From: Cedecea selenatireducens
GTDB lineage: Bacteria > Pseudomonadota > Gammaproteobacteria > Enterobacterales > Enterobacteriaceae
Length of the DNA: 64,000 nt
NCBI RefSeq assembly: GCF_042138895.1
Contig: NZ_JBHIKW010000003.1
Span: 62,001-126,000 of the forward strand
Reading direction: 5' to 3'
The position numbers and the translations under genes were made by a program. The notes beneath the pieces are model-generated. The model worked only from the letters and a program-made list of their open reading frames with translations, had not been told where the DNA came from and did not search any database. Position 1 is the first letter of the stretch; every line of letters begins with the position of its first letter. Positions 55,534 to 64,000 of this stretch are shown here, one piece after another.

Positions 55534-55872
55534 TTAGCGAGTTGGCTTTCCGCCCTGCAGCAGCTCTTTTTCAAGCCATTCACGCAGCTCAGTCGGCGCG
55601 GCCTTCAGGCTGTTGGAGCCGCGGGTAATGGTTGCAATACCCGCGCCCAGTTCGTTCTTCAGTTCACGCTGGCTAAGCTCGCCGCGCAGTAACTCTTCGA
55701 TTATCCGAACTCGCGTTCCTAACGCTGTACGCTCGTCCGGCGTTAACAGCAGCGTCAGCAGCGGCATATGAAGGTCCTGCCCAAAAGCTTGCTGCAACAG
55801 CCCCACAAAGCGGAGCCACTCTTTATTACTTTGCTCGGCCTGTTCCGCCGAATATTGAGAGAGCTGAGTCAT
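55534..55872 (-). CDS. trpR: trp operon repressor
   Basis: A 112-residue, all-helical, tryptophan-dependent repressor. The helix-turn-helix QRELKNELGAGIATITRGSNSLKAA (about 72-96) is essentially identical to E. coli, so the operator specificity should be kept. The N-terminal arm is divergent. The C-terminus is 4 residues longer than E. coli (KPTR end). An operator-like palindrome upstream indicates autorepression. slt is upstream on the same strand. Confidence 0.97.
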   Translation of the reverse strand: MTQLSQYSAEQAEQSNKEWLRFVGLLQQAFGQDLHMPLLTLLLTPDERTALGTRVRIIEELLRGELSQRELKNELGAGIATITRGSNSLKAAPTELREWLEKELLQGGKPTR

Positions 55873-55884
55873 GTCAGGCCACCA

Positions 55885-55900
55885 TACTCTTTAACTAGTA
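55885..55900. promoter_or_regulatory. TrpR operator of trpR
   Basis: TACTCTTTAACTAGTA, a palindrome matching in 6 of 8 positions per arm around TTAA, resembles the TrpR consensus (ACTAGTTAACTAGT). It lies 12 bp before the trpR ATG, as in E. coli. Confidence 0.75.
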
Positions 55901-55927
55901 CGGCAGCATAACATACTCTCCGCCCAA

Positions 55928-57862
55928 TCAATAACGCCGCTGCCACTCGCTGTCGGACAGAATTTTGTCAGGTTGCCCCATGAAGTAGCGGTAATAAGCG
56001 TCATAAGCCAGCACGTTTTTCACATAGCCACGCGTTTCGGAAAACGGAATACTTTCCACAAACGCGATGGCATCAATCCGCCCTGCGCTGTTGCCGAGCC
56101 ACGTCCGCACTCGTCCCGGCCCGGCGTTGTAGGCGGCGGAAGCGAAAATACGGTTGTTCTCAAACTGCTGGAACACGTACTGCAGGTAGCTGGTGCCGAT
56201 ATTGATGTTGGTGTCAGGATCCAGAAGCTGCACCGGGCTGCTGTAGCCAGGGATGCTGAACATCTTCACGGTATGGGTGGCGGTACCCGGCATGATTTGC
56301 ATCAGGCCGCTGGCTCCTACCGGAGAACGCACCTTCGGGTTCCAGGCGCTTTCCTGACGGGCAATCGCCATCGCATAGCTTTGTGGCACGGTTTTGCCGC
56401 TCACGTAGCGGGCAAAGGTGCCTTTATAGGCCAGCGGGAAGCGCTCTTCCAGGTTATCCCACAGCTTGCCGGCAATGGTTGCCTGCACGCTAAGATCCCA
56501 CCAGTCCTGCTCAAAGGCGTACCGCGCCAGCCCACCCTGCTCCTGCTTGCTGCGGCTGGTGACCAGGTTTGCCCATTCGCTGCGTGCGGTATTGTCCATA
56601 TTCCAGTACATCAGCTCACGGACTCGCGCCATTTCAGGCCCCTGCACCAGAGCGGGGTTAACGGGTTCGGCTTTATCCACACGCAGGGGATATTCTTCCC
56701 CCAGCCGCTGTGCGGCCACCATCGGGTAGAAACCGCGCTGCTGCATCAGAGATCGCAGGATCCCTTTGGCTTCATCATCACGCCCGCGTTCCAGCAGCAA
56801 ATCGGCCTGCCAGTAGCGCCATTCGTCTTTCTCTTTGGCTTCCATCGGCAGACGCGCAAGCCAGGTATTCAGGCCTGAACGGTCACCGGCGCCCAGAGCC
56901 ATACGCACTCGTCTCTCAATCAACGATGTAGACTGGGAACGCATAATCGCGTCATCCCGCCAGCGGGCCTGCTCATCCGTCACGTCGCTGCCCATTAACC
57001 GCCAGGCAACAACGTCACGCAATTCCTGCGCCTGCTCCTCGGTAAGCTTCTGCGCCTGTACTAAAGACGGGATCATCAGCCGGGCATTTTCCACGTCCTG
57101 GCGGGCTACGCTCGCGAAGGCGATAGCCGCAGCCTGCCGCGTAAAGTCCGTCGCGCCCACCGTATTGGCGAAAGTCAGCACCGTACTCGGGTTATTTTGC
57201 AGGCTTATCAACGCGCTGGAGATAGTCTGGTAGTCAGCGGGCATCTGGTTCGCCAGCGCGTTCACCAGCGAGGTGTTGCCCTCTTTCATCGCCAGACGGA
57301 TGCGCTCAAGGTAAGCCAGCGGATCCTGAGTGCCGGAAGCACGCCATGCGGAAAACAGCGCGTCACAGCTCGACGGCTGGCTTTTTCCCGTTAGCCAGAG
57401 ATCTTTCGCGCCGGCCCAGGCGGCGTCTGTCTGCCCGGTGTTCCACCTGGCAAAATAGTAATTACATTTTGCTTCATTGGTTGCAGGCGGCTCTGGGCTG
57501 AAGGCCAGCAGGCCACGCCAGTCCTGACGCCTTGCCAGCTCGTTAACAAAGCGGGAGCTCAAGTTTCGCGCCGGAGGCAGCGTTGGGTTAGCCTGAATAA
57601 ACTGAGTCACCGCCACGGTCGGCTCGTTCATCAGGTCGTCGGTTAGCTGACGGTATTCGAGATAAGGATAAAGAGGATAGGTTTGCAAAGTGGGCATCAG
57701 CTGCTGCACCACGTCCATTTGCTTGTTATCCCAGGCCTGTTTAATTTGCGCGTAGCGGCTGCGTTGCTCATCCAGAGAATCCGCACGTACCGCGCCGTTT
57801 AACATCACCAGGCTAACGCCCGCGGCAAGCAACTGCCATGCGACTTGTTTGGCTTTTAACAC
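55928..57862 (-). CDS. slt: Soluble lytic murein transglycosylase Slt70
   Basis: A 644-residue periplasmic enzyme that cleaves peptidoglycan to 1,6-anhydromuropeptides. A signal peptide (about 1-27, ending RADS) is followed by the alpha-superhelical U and L domains. The C-terminal goose-lysozyme-like catalytic domain has the catalytic Glu in AIARQESAWNPKVRSPVGASGLMQIMPGTA near 480-508. Length agrees with E. coli Slt (645). Confidence 0.97.
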   Translation of the reverse strand: MLKAKQVAWQLLAAGVSLVMLNGAVRADSLDEQRSRYAQIKQAWDNKQMDVVQQLMPTLQTYPLYPYLEYRQLTDDLMNEPTVAVTQFIQANPTLPPARNLSSRFVNELARRQDWRGLLAFSPEPPATNEAKCNYYFARWNTGQTDAAWAGAKDLWLTGKSQPSSCDALFSAWRASGTQDPLAYLERIRLAMKEGNTSLVNALANQMPADYQTISSALISLQNNPSTVLTFANTVGATDFTRQAAAIAFASVARQDVENARLMIPSLVQAQKLTEEQAQELRDVVAWRLMGSDVTDEQARWRDDAIMRSQSTSLIERRVRMALGAGDRSGLNTWLARLPMEAKEKDEWRYWQADLLLERGRDDEAKGILRSLMQQRGFYPMVAAQRLGEEYPLRVDKAEPVNPALVQGPEMARVRELMYWNMDNTARSEWANLVTSRSKQEQGGLARYAFEQDWWDLSVQATIAGKLWDNLEERFPLAYKGTFARYVSGKTVPQSYAMAIARQESAWNPKVRSPVGASGLMQIMPGTATHTVKMFSIPGYSSPVQLLDPDTNINIGTSYLQYVFQQFENNRIFASAAYNAGPGRVRTWLGNSAGRIDAIAFVESIPFSETRGYVKNVLAYDAYYRYFMGQPDKILSDSEWQRRY

Positions 57863-58104
57863 ACCTTCTCCTCACTGTTTTCCTGACGGCATCATGCCTG
57901 CGCTGCAATAAGCGAATGAATTCATGCTAACCAGGGGAGACACAATACGCCATGTCCGAAAGGTATATTTTGGTCATTAAACGTATAAAGACGCCATGCG
58001 CGGCAGAACCACGATGCCCCGCTGGGATTAGACCGGGAAAACCGCTACACTTCGCCTTTGTTATGTACCATCTTACATCACGATAAAAGAGGCAAAGTCG
58101 CACT

Positions 58105-59772
58105 GTGGCTCAATTCGTTTATACCATGCATCGTGTCGGCAAAGTTGTCCCGCCGAAACGACATATTCTGAAAAATATTTCGCTCAGCTTCTTCCCTGGC
58201 GCCAAAATCGGCGTGCTGGGTCTGAACGGTGCCGGTAAATCCACCCTGCTGCGCATCATGGCCGGCATCGATACCGATATCGAAGGTGAAGCCCGTCCTC
58301 AGCCTGGCCTCAAGATTGGCTACCTGCCGCAGGAACCTAAGCTGAACCCGGAACACACCGTACGTGAGTCCGTAGAAGAAGCCGTTTCCGAAGTGGTTAA
58401 CGCGCTGAAAGGCCTGGACGAAGTCTATGCCAAATACGCCGAGCCGGACGCGGACTTCGACAAGCTGGCCGCGCAGCAGGGCAAGTATGAAGAAATTATC
58501 CAGGCGCACGACGGCCATAACCTGAACGTGCAGCTGGAGCGCGCCGCCGATGCCCTGCGCCTGCCAGACTGGGATGCAAAAATTGAGAAGCTGTCCGGGG
58601 GTGAACGCCGCCGCGTTGCGCTGTGCCGCCTGCTGCTCGAAAAACCAGACATGCTGCTGCTCGACGAACCAACCAACCACCTGGATGCAGAATCCGTGGC
58701 GTGGCTGGAACGCTTCCTGCACGACTTCGAAGGGACCGTTGTGGCGATCACCCACGACCGTTACTTCCTCGACAACGTCGCCGGCTGGATCCTGGAGCTT
58801 GACCGTGGGGAAGGTATTCCATGGGAAGGTAACTACTCCTCCTGGCTGGAGCAGAAAGATCAACGTCTGGCGCAGGAAGCCTCAACGGAAGCCGCTCGCC
58901 GTAAATCTATTGAGAAAGAGCTGGAGTGGGTTCGTCAGGGCGCTAAAGGCCGTCAGTCTAAGGGCAAGGCCCGTCTGGCACGCTTCGAAGAGCTGAACAA
59001 CACCGAATACCAGAAACGTAACGAAACCAACGAACTGTTTATTCCACCTGGCGCACGCCTGGGGGATAAAGTGGTGGAAGTTAGCAACCTGCGTAAATCC
59101 TACGGCGACCGCCTGCTGATTGACGACCTGAGCTTCTCCGTACCGAAAGGCGCTATCGTGGGCATCATCGGTCCGAACGGCGCGGGTAAATCCACCCTGT
59201 TCCGCATGATGTCCGGTCAGGAACAGCCTGACAGCGGCTCTATTACCCTGGGTGATACCGTGAAGCTGGCCTCCGTGGACCAGTTCCGTGACGCCATGGA
59301 TAACAGCAAAACCGTGTGGGAAGAAGTCTCCGGCGGCCAGGATATTATGCGTATCGGTAACACCGAGATGCCAAGCCGTGCCTACGTCGGCCGCTTTAAC
59401 TTCAAAGGCGTCGACCAGGGCAAACGCGTAGGCGAGCTGTCCGGCGGTGAGCGCGGTCGTCTGCACCTGGCGAAACTGCTGCAGGTTGGCGGCAACGTTC
59501 TGCTGCTCGATGAACCAACCAACGACCTGGATATCGAAACCCTGCGCGCGCTGGAAAACGCCCTGCTGGAGTTCCCGGGCTGCGCGATGGTTATCTCGCA
59601 CGACCGTTGGTTCCTTGACCGTATCGCGACCCACATTCTGGACTACCAGGATGAAGGTAAAGTGGAGTTCTTCGAAGGTAACTTCACCGAATACGAAGAG
59701 TACAAGAAGCGTACCCTCGGCTCCGATGCCCTGGAGCCAAAACGCATCAAGTACAAGCGCGTTACCAAGTAA
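58105..59772 (+). CDS. ettA: Energy-dependent translational throttle protein EttA (ABC-F)
   Basis: A 555-residue ABC-F ATPase that binds the ribosomal E site and gates entry into elongation according to ADP/ATP. It has two ABC domains: Walker A GLNGAGKST (about 39-47) and GPNGAGKST (about 356-364), signatures LSGGERRR and LSGGERGR, and DEPTNHLD / DEPTNDLD. Between them is the P-site tRNA interaction motif region (about 240-320). The start codon is GTG at 58105, 13 nt after AGAGG; the protein start (AQFVYTMHRVGK) matches E. coli. Confidence 0.97.
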   Translation: MAQFVYTMHRVGKVVPPKRHILKNISLSFFPGAKIGVLGLNGAGKSTLLRIMAGIDTDIEGEARPQPGLKIGYLPQEPKLNPEHTVRESVEEAVSEVVNALKGLDEVYAKYAEPDADFDKLAAQQGKYEEIIQAHDGHNLNVQLERAADALRLPDWDAKIEKLSGGERRRVALCRLLLEKPDMLLLDEPTNHLDAESVAWLERFLHDFEGTVVAITHDRYFLDNVAGWILELDRGEGIPWEGNYSSWLEQKDQRLAQEASTEAARRKSIEKELEWVRQGAKGRQSKGKARLARFEELNNTEYQKRNETNELFIPPGARLGDKVVEVSNLRKSYGDRLLIDDLSFSVPKGAIVGIIGPNGAGKSTLFRMMSGQEQPDSGSITLGDTVKLASVDQFRDAMDNSKTVWEEVSGGQDIMRIGNTEMPSRAYVGRFNFKGVDQGKRVGELSGGERGRLHLAKLLQVGGNVLLLDEPTNDLDIETLRALENALLEFPGCAMVISHDRWFLDRIATHILDYQDEGKVEFFEGNFTEYEEYKKRTLGSDALEPKRIKYKRVTK

Positions 59773-59777
59773 ATGTA

Positions 59778-59803
59778 AAAGGCACCTTCACGGTGCCTTT
59801 TTT
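59778..59803 (+). terminator. Intrinsic terminator of ettA
   Basis: A 9-bp stem AAAGGCACC / GGTGCCTTT (59778-59786 with 59792-59800) followed by a T-run, just after the ettA stop. Confidence 0.92.
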
Positions 59804-59870
59804 ATGGCTAGCGCCCGGTCCATGGGGGATGTTTATTAGTTACAAATACCCACGATTATGCCAAGCCCGA

Positions 59871-60452
59871 CTGAGGTTCCGTTCACTTCCAGTCCTGTTT
59901 CATATGTCACCCCAGAACCGGTGAACGACTCGGGGAAATCACCGTCATTTCCCCGAGACCCCGGACTCCCGGCCAAATAAATCGACCGCTAAAGCGGCAG
60001 ACCTCCGTTTTATCTCCCAGTCCTGGGTCGGCTGAGATGCGTTCCCGACGCTCTCAGCCTCCGGCCGTTCCCGACGTCCGGACCCTGGCCAGTCGGAGAG
60101 AAAACGGAGGCGATTTAAGCCGGAACCGTGCTTCGCTTTTAACCCGCAGCTACACACAAAGTCACAGTCGCTTCAAGACCCGCAGCCACGCCTTTGTTCC
60201 CGGCTCTCATCGCCCCCGGTTATGACCCAACTCAGGCGGGGTTGAGCTGCCGGGAGCAGCGAAAGAGAGCGATCGTCGGGAACGAATCGCGAACGACCCC
60301 GAATGTTTGGGTGATAACCGGTGGGTTTACCGCTTCAGCGGCGATGAGCTTGCCGGGCGCCGGGGCTGTTCGGGGGATGGCGTGATCCCCCGGACACGTT
60401 CACCGTGCGCTGAAAGTGCAGGGGAAACAAATGTACGAGTGAACGGAATCAG
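59871..60452. other. Gene-free, highly structured ~580-bp element with nested inverted repeats
   Basis: The 765-bp ettA-nadR gap is far longer than in E. coli and is filled by a GC-rich segment dense in inverted repeats. The outer arms are CTGAGGTTCCGTTCACT (59871-59887) and AGTGAACGGAATCAG (60438-60452), 15 matched nt with a 2-nt bulge. Nested inside are CGGTGAACG (59919-59927) with its complement at 60397-60405. CCTCCGTTTT (60002-60011) pairs with 60101-60110, and CGGGAAC at 60277-60283 pairs with 60196-60202. Local perfect hairpins lie at 59929-59957 (11 bp), 60030-60059 (8 bp) and 60371-60392 (8 bp). GTTCCCGACG occurs at 60041 and 60068, and inverted at 60274. Short minus-strand frames (59945-60157, 60327-60527) lack start signals. 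It may be a large structured RNA, a non-autonomous mobile element or a phage-satellite remnant. Confidence 0.65.
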
Positions 60453-60537
60453 AACCACTCCTACATAACCACAGGAATTCGAGACTAATCTACCGCCCCA
60501 AACGAGAGCACAAAACTGAGGGCTCAAAGCCCATTCT

Positions 60538-61770
60538 TTATCGCTGCTCGCCCATCATCTCTTTCACCAGATCCACGCAGCGCAGGAAGCGTGAGTCATA
60601 GTCAGACTCCTCAACGTGAATAAAGTCGATGTTGTTCTCTTGGAGCATATCCACCAGCAGGTTCTGGAACGATTTTCTGTCTACGTCGCTGCCGAGGCTG
60701 CGTAAACCGTCCGCCACCCACGGCGTATTGTTTTCCAGCAGGATAACCAGATCGAAGCGGTATTCGTCGATCAGCGCCTGCACAAACGGGTGCTCGCGCC
60801 CCTCATACTTCTTGCAGAAGGCCTGAGTAGTCACAAAATCGGTGTCGATAAACGCCACTTTATTGGCGTATTTCACCGCAAAATCGACGTACTGCGCGTG
60901 GCCGATAGCAATTTTGTCATAGTCGGAATACTGCAGGGCCATTTCGTCCCCACCAAGGTGAGAGAAGACGTAGTCGCGGCCGTATTCCCAGGCGCTGGTG
61001 GTGTTGAAGATATTGGCGAGTTTATTCACCATCCATGACTTACCGCTCGACTCGCCGCCCAGTATCGCCACGGTGCGCACAAAGAACGGTTTTACCTCAG
61101 TAGGAATGTATTCCCAGTAGCGGAACGGGTTTTCGCGGATTTGCGTTCCGCTAATGTTCATAAAAGTGCGCTTAGGATCGACAACCACCGTTTCGATGCC
61201 GAGATGCTCGGTAAACTTTGCCGCATCCCCTTCTTCCGAGGTATAGATTCGATCAGGGGAAATCCCCTTGCTGTCCATAAACGCCTTGATACCTCGGCTC
61301 CAGACGTCCCATCCGTGTGGATAAGGCTCCATCCCCTCCTCGTTAAAGGAGTGAATGCGAATATTCTTCTGGTACTTAAAGGTTTGCAGCAGCCAGCGCA
61401 GACGATCGCCGGTGGTTGGCTGCTGGGACATCGCGCTATCGTCAAACAGGGCGCGGTCGCGGGGCTCATCATAGCCCATGATGATATGCAGCTCGTCCAC
61501 CTGGCTACAGGCGCGCTGGATTAAGTAGATATGCCCGGTATGCAGGGGATAAAACTTGCCGAACACCACGCCGACTTTCTTTTCGCGGCGCGGGAATTCC
61601 AGCCCCAGAAAGCGGTGCAGCGCTTCCAGTTTCTGCGCGCTGGGGCTTTTGATTTTCGCGTTCAGTAACTGGCTCAGGTAGCCTTTAGTCATGCCGCTGG
61701 CATCCGCCACCTGCTGCAAGGTACACCCCTGCTGACGAATAGCCGTTTTAATATAGTCGAATGACGACAC
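60538..61770 (-). CDS. nadR: NadR: NAD repressor / NMN adenylyltransferase / ribosylnicotinamide kinase
   Basis: A 410-residue trifunctional protein. The N-terminal HTH (about 1-55, CTLQQVADASGMTKGYLSQLL) represses NAD synthesis genes. The central NMN adenylyltransferase domain (about 63-225) has GKFYPLHTGH and ISGTQIRENP. The C-terminal ribosylnicotinamide kinase domain (about 230-410) has a P-loop reading GGESSGKSWMVN; E. coli has Thr-Leu where this has Trp-Met right after GKS, though the core G-x4-GKS is intact. radA is 46 bp upstream on the same strand. A small hairpin (60520-60532) follows the stop. Confidence 0.97.
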   Translation of the reverse strand: MSSFDYIKTAIRQQGCTLQQVADASGMTKGYLSQLLNAKIKSPSAQKLEALHRFLGLEFPRREKKVGVVFGKFYPLHTGHIYLIQRACSQVDELHIIMGYDEPRDRALFDDSAMSQQPTTGDRLRWLLQTFKYQKNIRIHSFNEEGMEPYPHGWDVWSRGIKAFMDSKGISPDRIYTSEEGDAAKFTEHLGIETVVVDPKRTFMNISGTQIRENPFRYWEYIPTEVKPFFVRTVAILGGESSGKSWMVNKLANIFNTTSAWEYGRDYVFSHLGGDEMALQYSDYDKIAIGHAQYVDFAVKYANKVAFIDTDFVTTQAFCKKYEGREHPFVQALIDEYRFDLVILLENNTPWVADGLRSLGSDVDRKSFQNLLVDMLQENNIDFIHVEESDYDSRFLRCVDLVKEMMGEQR

Positions 61771-61816
61771 GCGCTGCCTCCTGCCGGAGCGGGAACGATT
61801 CCCGCAAGTTACTCAA

Positions 61817-63199
61817 TTATAAGTCGTCGAATACAGAAAGCGCATCAGCAAGTTTTTTCACGCCGAAGACCTGCATCCCTTCAGGAATTTTTTTCGGTAC
61901 GTTGGCCTGCGGCACAATCGCACGCTTGAAGCCGTGTTTTGCCGCTTCGGAAATACGTTCCTGGCCGCTGGGTACCGGGCGGATTTCGCCGGCCAGCCCG
62001 ACTTCGCCAAACACCACTAAATCCTGCGGCAAGGCTCTGTCCCGTAAGCTGGAAACCATCGCCAGCAGCAGCGCCAGATCGGCGCTGGTTTCGGTAACTT
62101 TTACGCCACCGACCACGTTCACGAACACGTCCTGGTCGGCCATTTGCAGGCCACCGTGACGGTGCAGCACGGCCAGCAAAATCGCCAGACGGTTTTGCTC
62201 CAGGCCCACGGCCACGCGGCGAGGGTTGGACATCATAGACTGATCCACCAGCGCCTGAATCTCTACCAGCAGCGGGCGAGTTCCTTCCCAGACCACCATC
62301 ACCGAGCTGCCCGGCGTCACTTCATCGCCGCGGCTCAGGAAGATGGCTGACGGGTTGCTCACTTCACGCAGGCCCTGCTCGGTCATCGCGAACACGCCCA
62401 ATTCATTCACCGCGCCAAAGCGGTTTTTATGACTACGCAGAGTACGGAAGCGAGAATCGGCATCGCCGTCGAGCATTACCGAGCAGTCGATACAGTGCTC
62501 GAGAACCTTTGGCCCCGCCAGGGAGCCATCTTTGGTCACGTGCCCGACCATCACGATAGCCACACCTTTCGTCTTCGCAAAGCGCGTCAGGTAGGCTGCG
62601 GTTTCACGCACCTGGGCCACGCTGCCCGGCGAAGACTGCACGTCCGCCATATGCATCACCTGGATCGAGTCGATCACCATCAGCTTCGGCTGTTCTTCAT
62701 CGGCGATCGCACAGATCTGTTCGATGCTGGTTTCCGACAGCATATTGAGGTTTTGCGTCGGCAGACCCAGGCGGTGCGCACGCATCGCCACCTGCTGGAG
62801 TGACTCCTCGCCGGTGACGTACAGGGTTTTCATTTGCTCGCTCAGCTTGCAAAGCGTCTGCAGCAGCAGCGTCGATTTCCCCGCACCCGGGTTGCCGCCG
62901 ATTAAGATAGCGCTTCCCGGCACCACGCCGCCGCCCAGCACGCGGTCAAATTCTTTAAAACCGGTGGAAAAACGCGGCAGCTCTTCAAGGCTGATGTCTG
63001 AAAGCTTTTGAACACGGTTGACGCCGGCGCTCCCGGCGTAGCCGGAAAGACGCTCGTTGCGGGCAACCTGAGGAGAAGCGGCGATGCGCACTTCGGTAAT
63101 GGTATTCCACGCGTGACAGGCGCTGCACTGCCCCTGCCAGCGCGGGTAATCCGCACCACACTCGTTACAAACAAATGCGCGTTTTGGAGCTTTCGCCAC
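61817..63199 (-). CDS. radA: DNA repair protein RadA
   Basis: A 460-residue RecA-like ATPase that promotes branch migration in recombination. The N-terminal zinc finger CNECGADYPRWQGQCSAC (10-27) is followed by Walker A GGNPGAGKST (about 98-107), the RadA KNRFG motif (SHKNRFGAVNELGVF near 255-270) and a C-terminal Lon-protease-like domain. The start codon is GTG at 63199 with SD AGAGG, agreeing with E. coli. serB is 14 bp upstream. Confidence 0.97.
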   Translation of the reverse strand: MAKAPKRAFVCNECGADYPRWQGQCSACHAWNTITEVRIAASPQVARNERLSGYAGSAGVNRVQKLSDISLEELPRFSTGFKEFDRVLGGGVVPGSAILIGGNPGAGKSTLLLQTLCKLSEQMKTLYVTGEESLQQVAMRAHRLGLPTQNLNMLSETSIEQICAIADEEQPKLMVIDSIQVMHMADVQSSPGSVAQVRETAAYLTRFAKTKGVAIVMVGHVTKDGSLAGPKVLEHCIDCSVMLDGDADSRFRTLRSHKNRFGAVNELGVFAMTEQGLREVSNPSAIFLSRGDEVTPGSSVMVVWEGTRPLLVEIQALVDQSMMSNPRRVAVGLEQNRLAILLAVLHRHGGLQMADQDVFVNVVGGVKVTETSADLALLLAMVSSLRDRALPQDLVVFGEVGLAGEIRPVPSGQERISEAAKHGFKRAIVPQANVPKKIPEGMQVFGVKKLADALSVFDDL

Positions 63200-63213
63200 C
63201 TTTATACCTCTTG

Positions 63214-64000
63214 TTAGCGTTCTTCCTGAATCAGGCTGCCGGAAAGGATGCAGAACACACCCATCAGATCCGCGTGGCGGATGCTGACTTCGCTCTTCTC
63301 ATTCACCTTCGGCTTAGCGTGATAGGCAATGCCCAGGCCTGCGGCATGGATCATCGGTAAGTCATTGGCCCCGTCGCCAACCGCTACGGTCTGCGCGGCG
63401 GGAATTTCATATTTTTCGGCCAGCCGCTTCAGGGTTACCGCTTTAAATTTAGCGTCCACAATCTGCCCCAGCACTTCGCCGGTCAGCTTGCCGTCGCAAA
63501 TTTCAAGTTCGTTGGCAACCACCGTCGTCAGGTTCAGCGTATCGCGCAGGTATTCCGCAAAGAAGGTGAACCCGCCGGAAGCAATCGCCACTTTCCAGCC
63601 CAGGATATCCAGGTTTTGCACCAGAGATTTTAGCCCCGGCATCAGCGGCAGTTCATCACGAACCTGGCGCAGAATATTGGCATCGGCACCTTTGAGGGTC
63701 GCCACGCGCTGGCGCAGGCTGGCGGTAAAGTCCAGCTCGCCGCGCATTGCGCGTTCGGTGACTTCGGCCACCATTTCACCCGTTCCCGCCAGTTTGGCAA
63801 TCTCGTCGATGCACTCGATCTGAATGGCGGTAGAGTCCATGTCCATGACCAGCAGGCCAGGCGTTTTTAAATGCGGGATTTTGCCCAGTGGCGCAACGTC
63901 GAGCCCGGCCTCATGCGCAAGTTTGGTCGCGCGCGGCGTTAAAGAGCCAGCCAGGCGAATAACCTGGTAATCTTCCACGCACCAGGCGGTCACAATCACC
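63214..64000 (-). CDS. serB: Phosphoserine phosphatase, 5' end beyond the window (partial)
   Basis: SerB dephosphorylates phosphoserine in the last step of serine synthesis. About 262 codons are present; roughly 60 N-terminal residues, compared with 322 in E. coli, lie past the right edge. The apparent start at 63999 is an internal GTG (Val) and not the true start. The HAD motifs are complete: VMDMDSTAIQIECIDE with the nucleophilic Asp, IASGGFTFFAE, and VGDGANDLPMI. It precedes radA in the serB-radA-nadR order. Confidence 0.96.
   Translation of the reverse strand, partial: VIVTAWCVEDYQVIRLAGSLTPRATKLAHEAGLDVAPLGKIPHLKTPGLLVMDMDSTAIQIECIDEIAKLAGTGEMVAEVTERAMRGELDFTASLRQRVATLKGADANILRQVRDELPLMPGLKSLVQNLDILGWKVAIASGGFTFFAEYLRDTLNLTTVVANELEICDGKLTGEVLGQIVDAKFKAVTLKRLAEKYEIPAAQTVAVGDGANDLPMIHAAGLGIAYHAKPKVNEKSEVSIRHADLMGVFCILSGSLIQEER

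Noticed and set aside
59945..60157. 70-codon minus-strand frame inside the structured element
   Set aside because: It spans several hairpins, lacks a ribosome-binding site and has no recognisable domain; the palindromic structure explains the sequence better than coding does.
60327..60527. 66-codon minus-strand frame at the end of the structured element
   Set aside because: No start signals; it crosses the outer inverted-repeat arm, so coding is unlikely, although I cannot exclude it.

Overview
The window is a chromosomal segment of a Gram-negative enteric bacterium (family Enterobacteriaceae). Nearly every core protein reads as a close ortholog of its Escherichia coli counterpart, and the gene order is that of the E. 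coli region serB-radA-nadR-ettA-slt-trpR-yjjX-gpmB-rob-creA-arcA-lasT-thrLABC-yaaA-yaaJ-talB-mog-satP-dnaKJ-nhaAR-rpsT-ribF-ileS-lspA-fkpB-ispH-rihC-dapB-carAB-kefCF-folA-apaHG, presented here in reverse. I cannot fix the genus; differences from E. coli (no cai/fix genes, no creBCD, no yaaX, yaaW or yaaI) point to a genus outside Escherichia, such as the Enterobacter/Klebsiella/Cedecea group.

Layout. 1-4.5 kb: apaG end, apaH, folA, kefC, kefF and a small lipoprotein. 4.6-10.3 kb: carB, carA with arginine boxes, and dapB. 10.4-17.4 kb: an accessory island between dapB and rihC, with a LacI-type regulator, a mannose-family PTS (EIIA, EIIB, EIIC, EIID), a two-domain protein ending in a class I mannose-6-phosphate isomerase, and two tandem archaeal-type cupin glucose-6-phosphate isomerase homologs. 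17.5-24.8 kb: rihC, ispH, fkpB, lspA, ileS, ribF, rpsT. 24.8-36.8 kb: nhaR, nhaA, dnaJ, dnaK (with a sigma-32 promoter), satP, an inserted MFS transporter, mog, talB, an alanine/glycine symporter and yaaA. 36.9-44.1 kb: the thr operon with leader peptide and attenuator, lasT, yjjY and arcA. 44.1-51.1 kb: an accessory operon in the position where E. coli has creBCD, with a peptide-type ABC transporter and a CocE/NonD (S15-like) hydrolase. 51.2-64 kb: a small membrane protein, a LysR regulator, creA, rob, gpmB, yjjX, trpR, slt, ettA, a 0.6-kb highly structured gene-free segment, nadR, radA and the 3' part of serB.

The strongest candidate for an undescribed system is the 7-kb sugar island. Palindromic operators with the core TTAATCGATTAA lie before both outward-facing transcription units, a variant lies before the regulator gene, and a consensus or near-consensus CRP site lies near each operator. 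This ties the PTS operon and the cupin-isomerase pair into one regulon under a LacI-type repressor and catabolite control. It encodes only uptake/phosphorylation and isomerases, so the imported sugar phosphate probably reaches fructose-6-phosphate by isomerisation alone; the substrate is unknown.

The second candidate is the 59.87-60.45 kb segment between ettA and nadR. It has no convincing gene but carries nested long-range inverted repeats and many perfect hairpins, as expected of a large structured RNA or a non-autonomous mobile element. Other points of interest are a possible small RNA upstream of arcA and the ABC/hydrolase operon that stands in place of creBCD.
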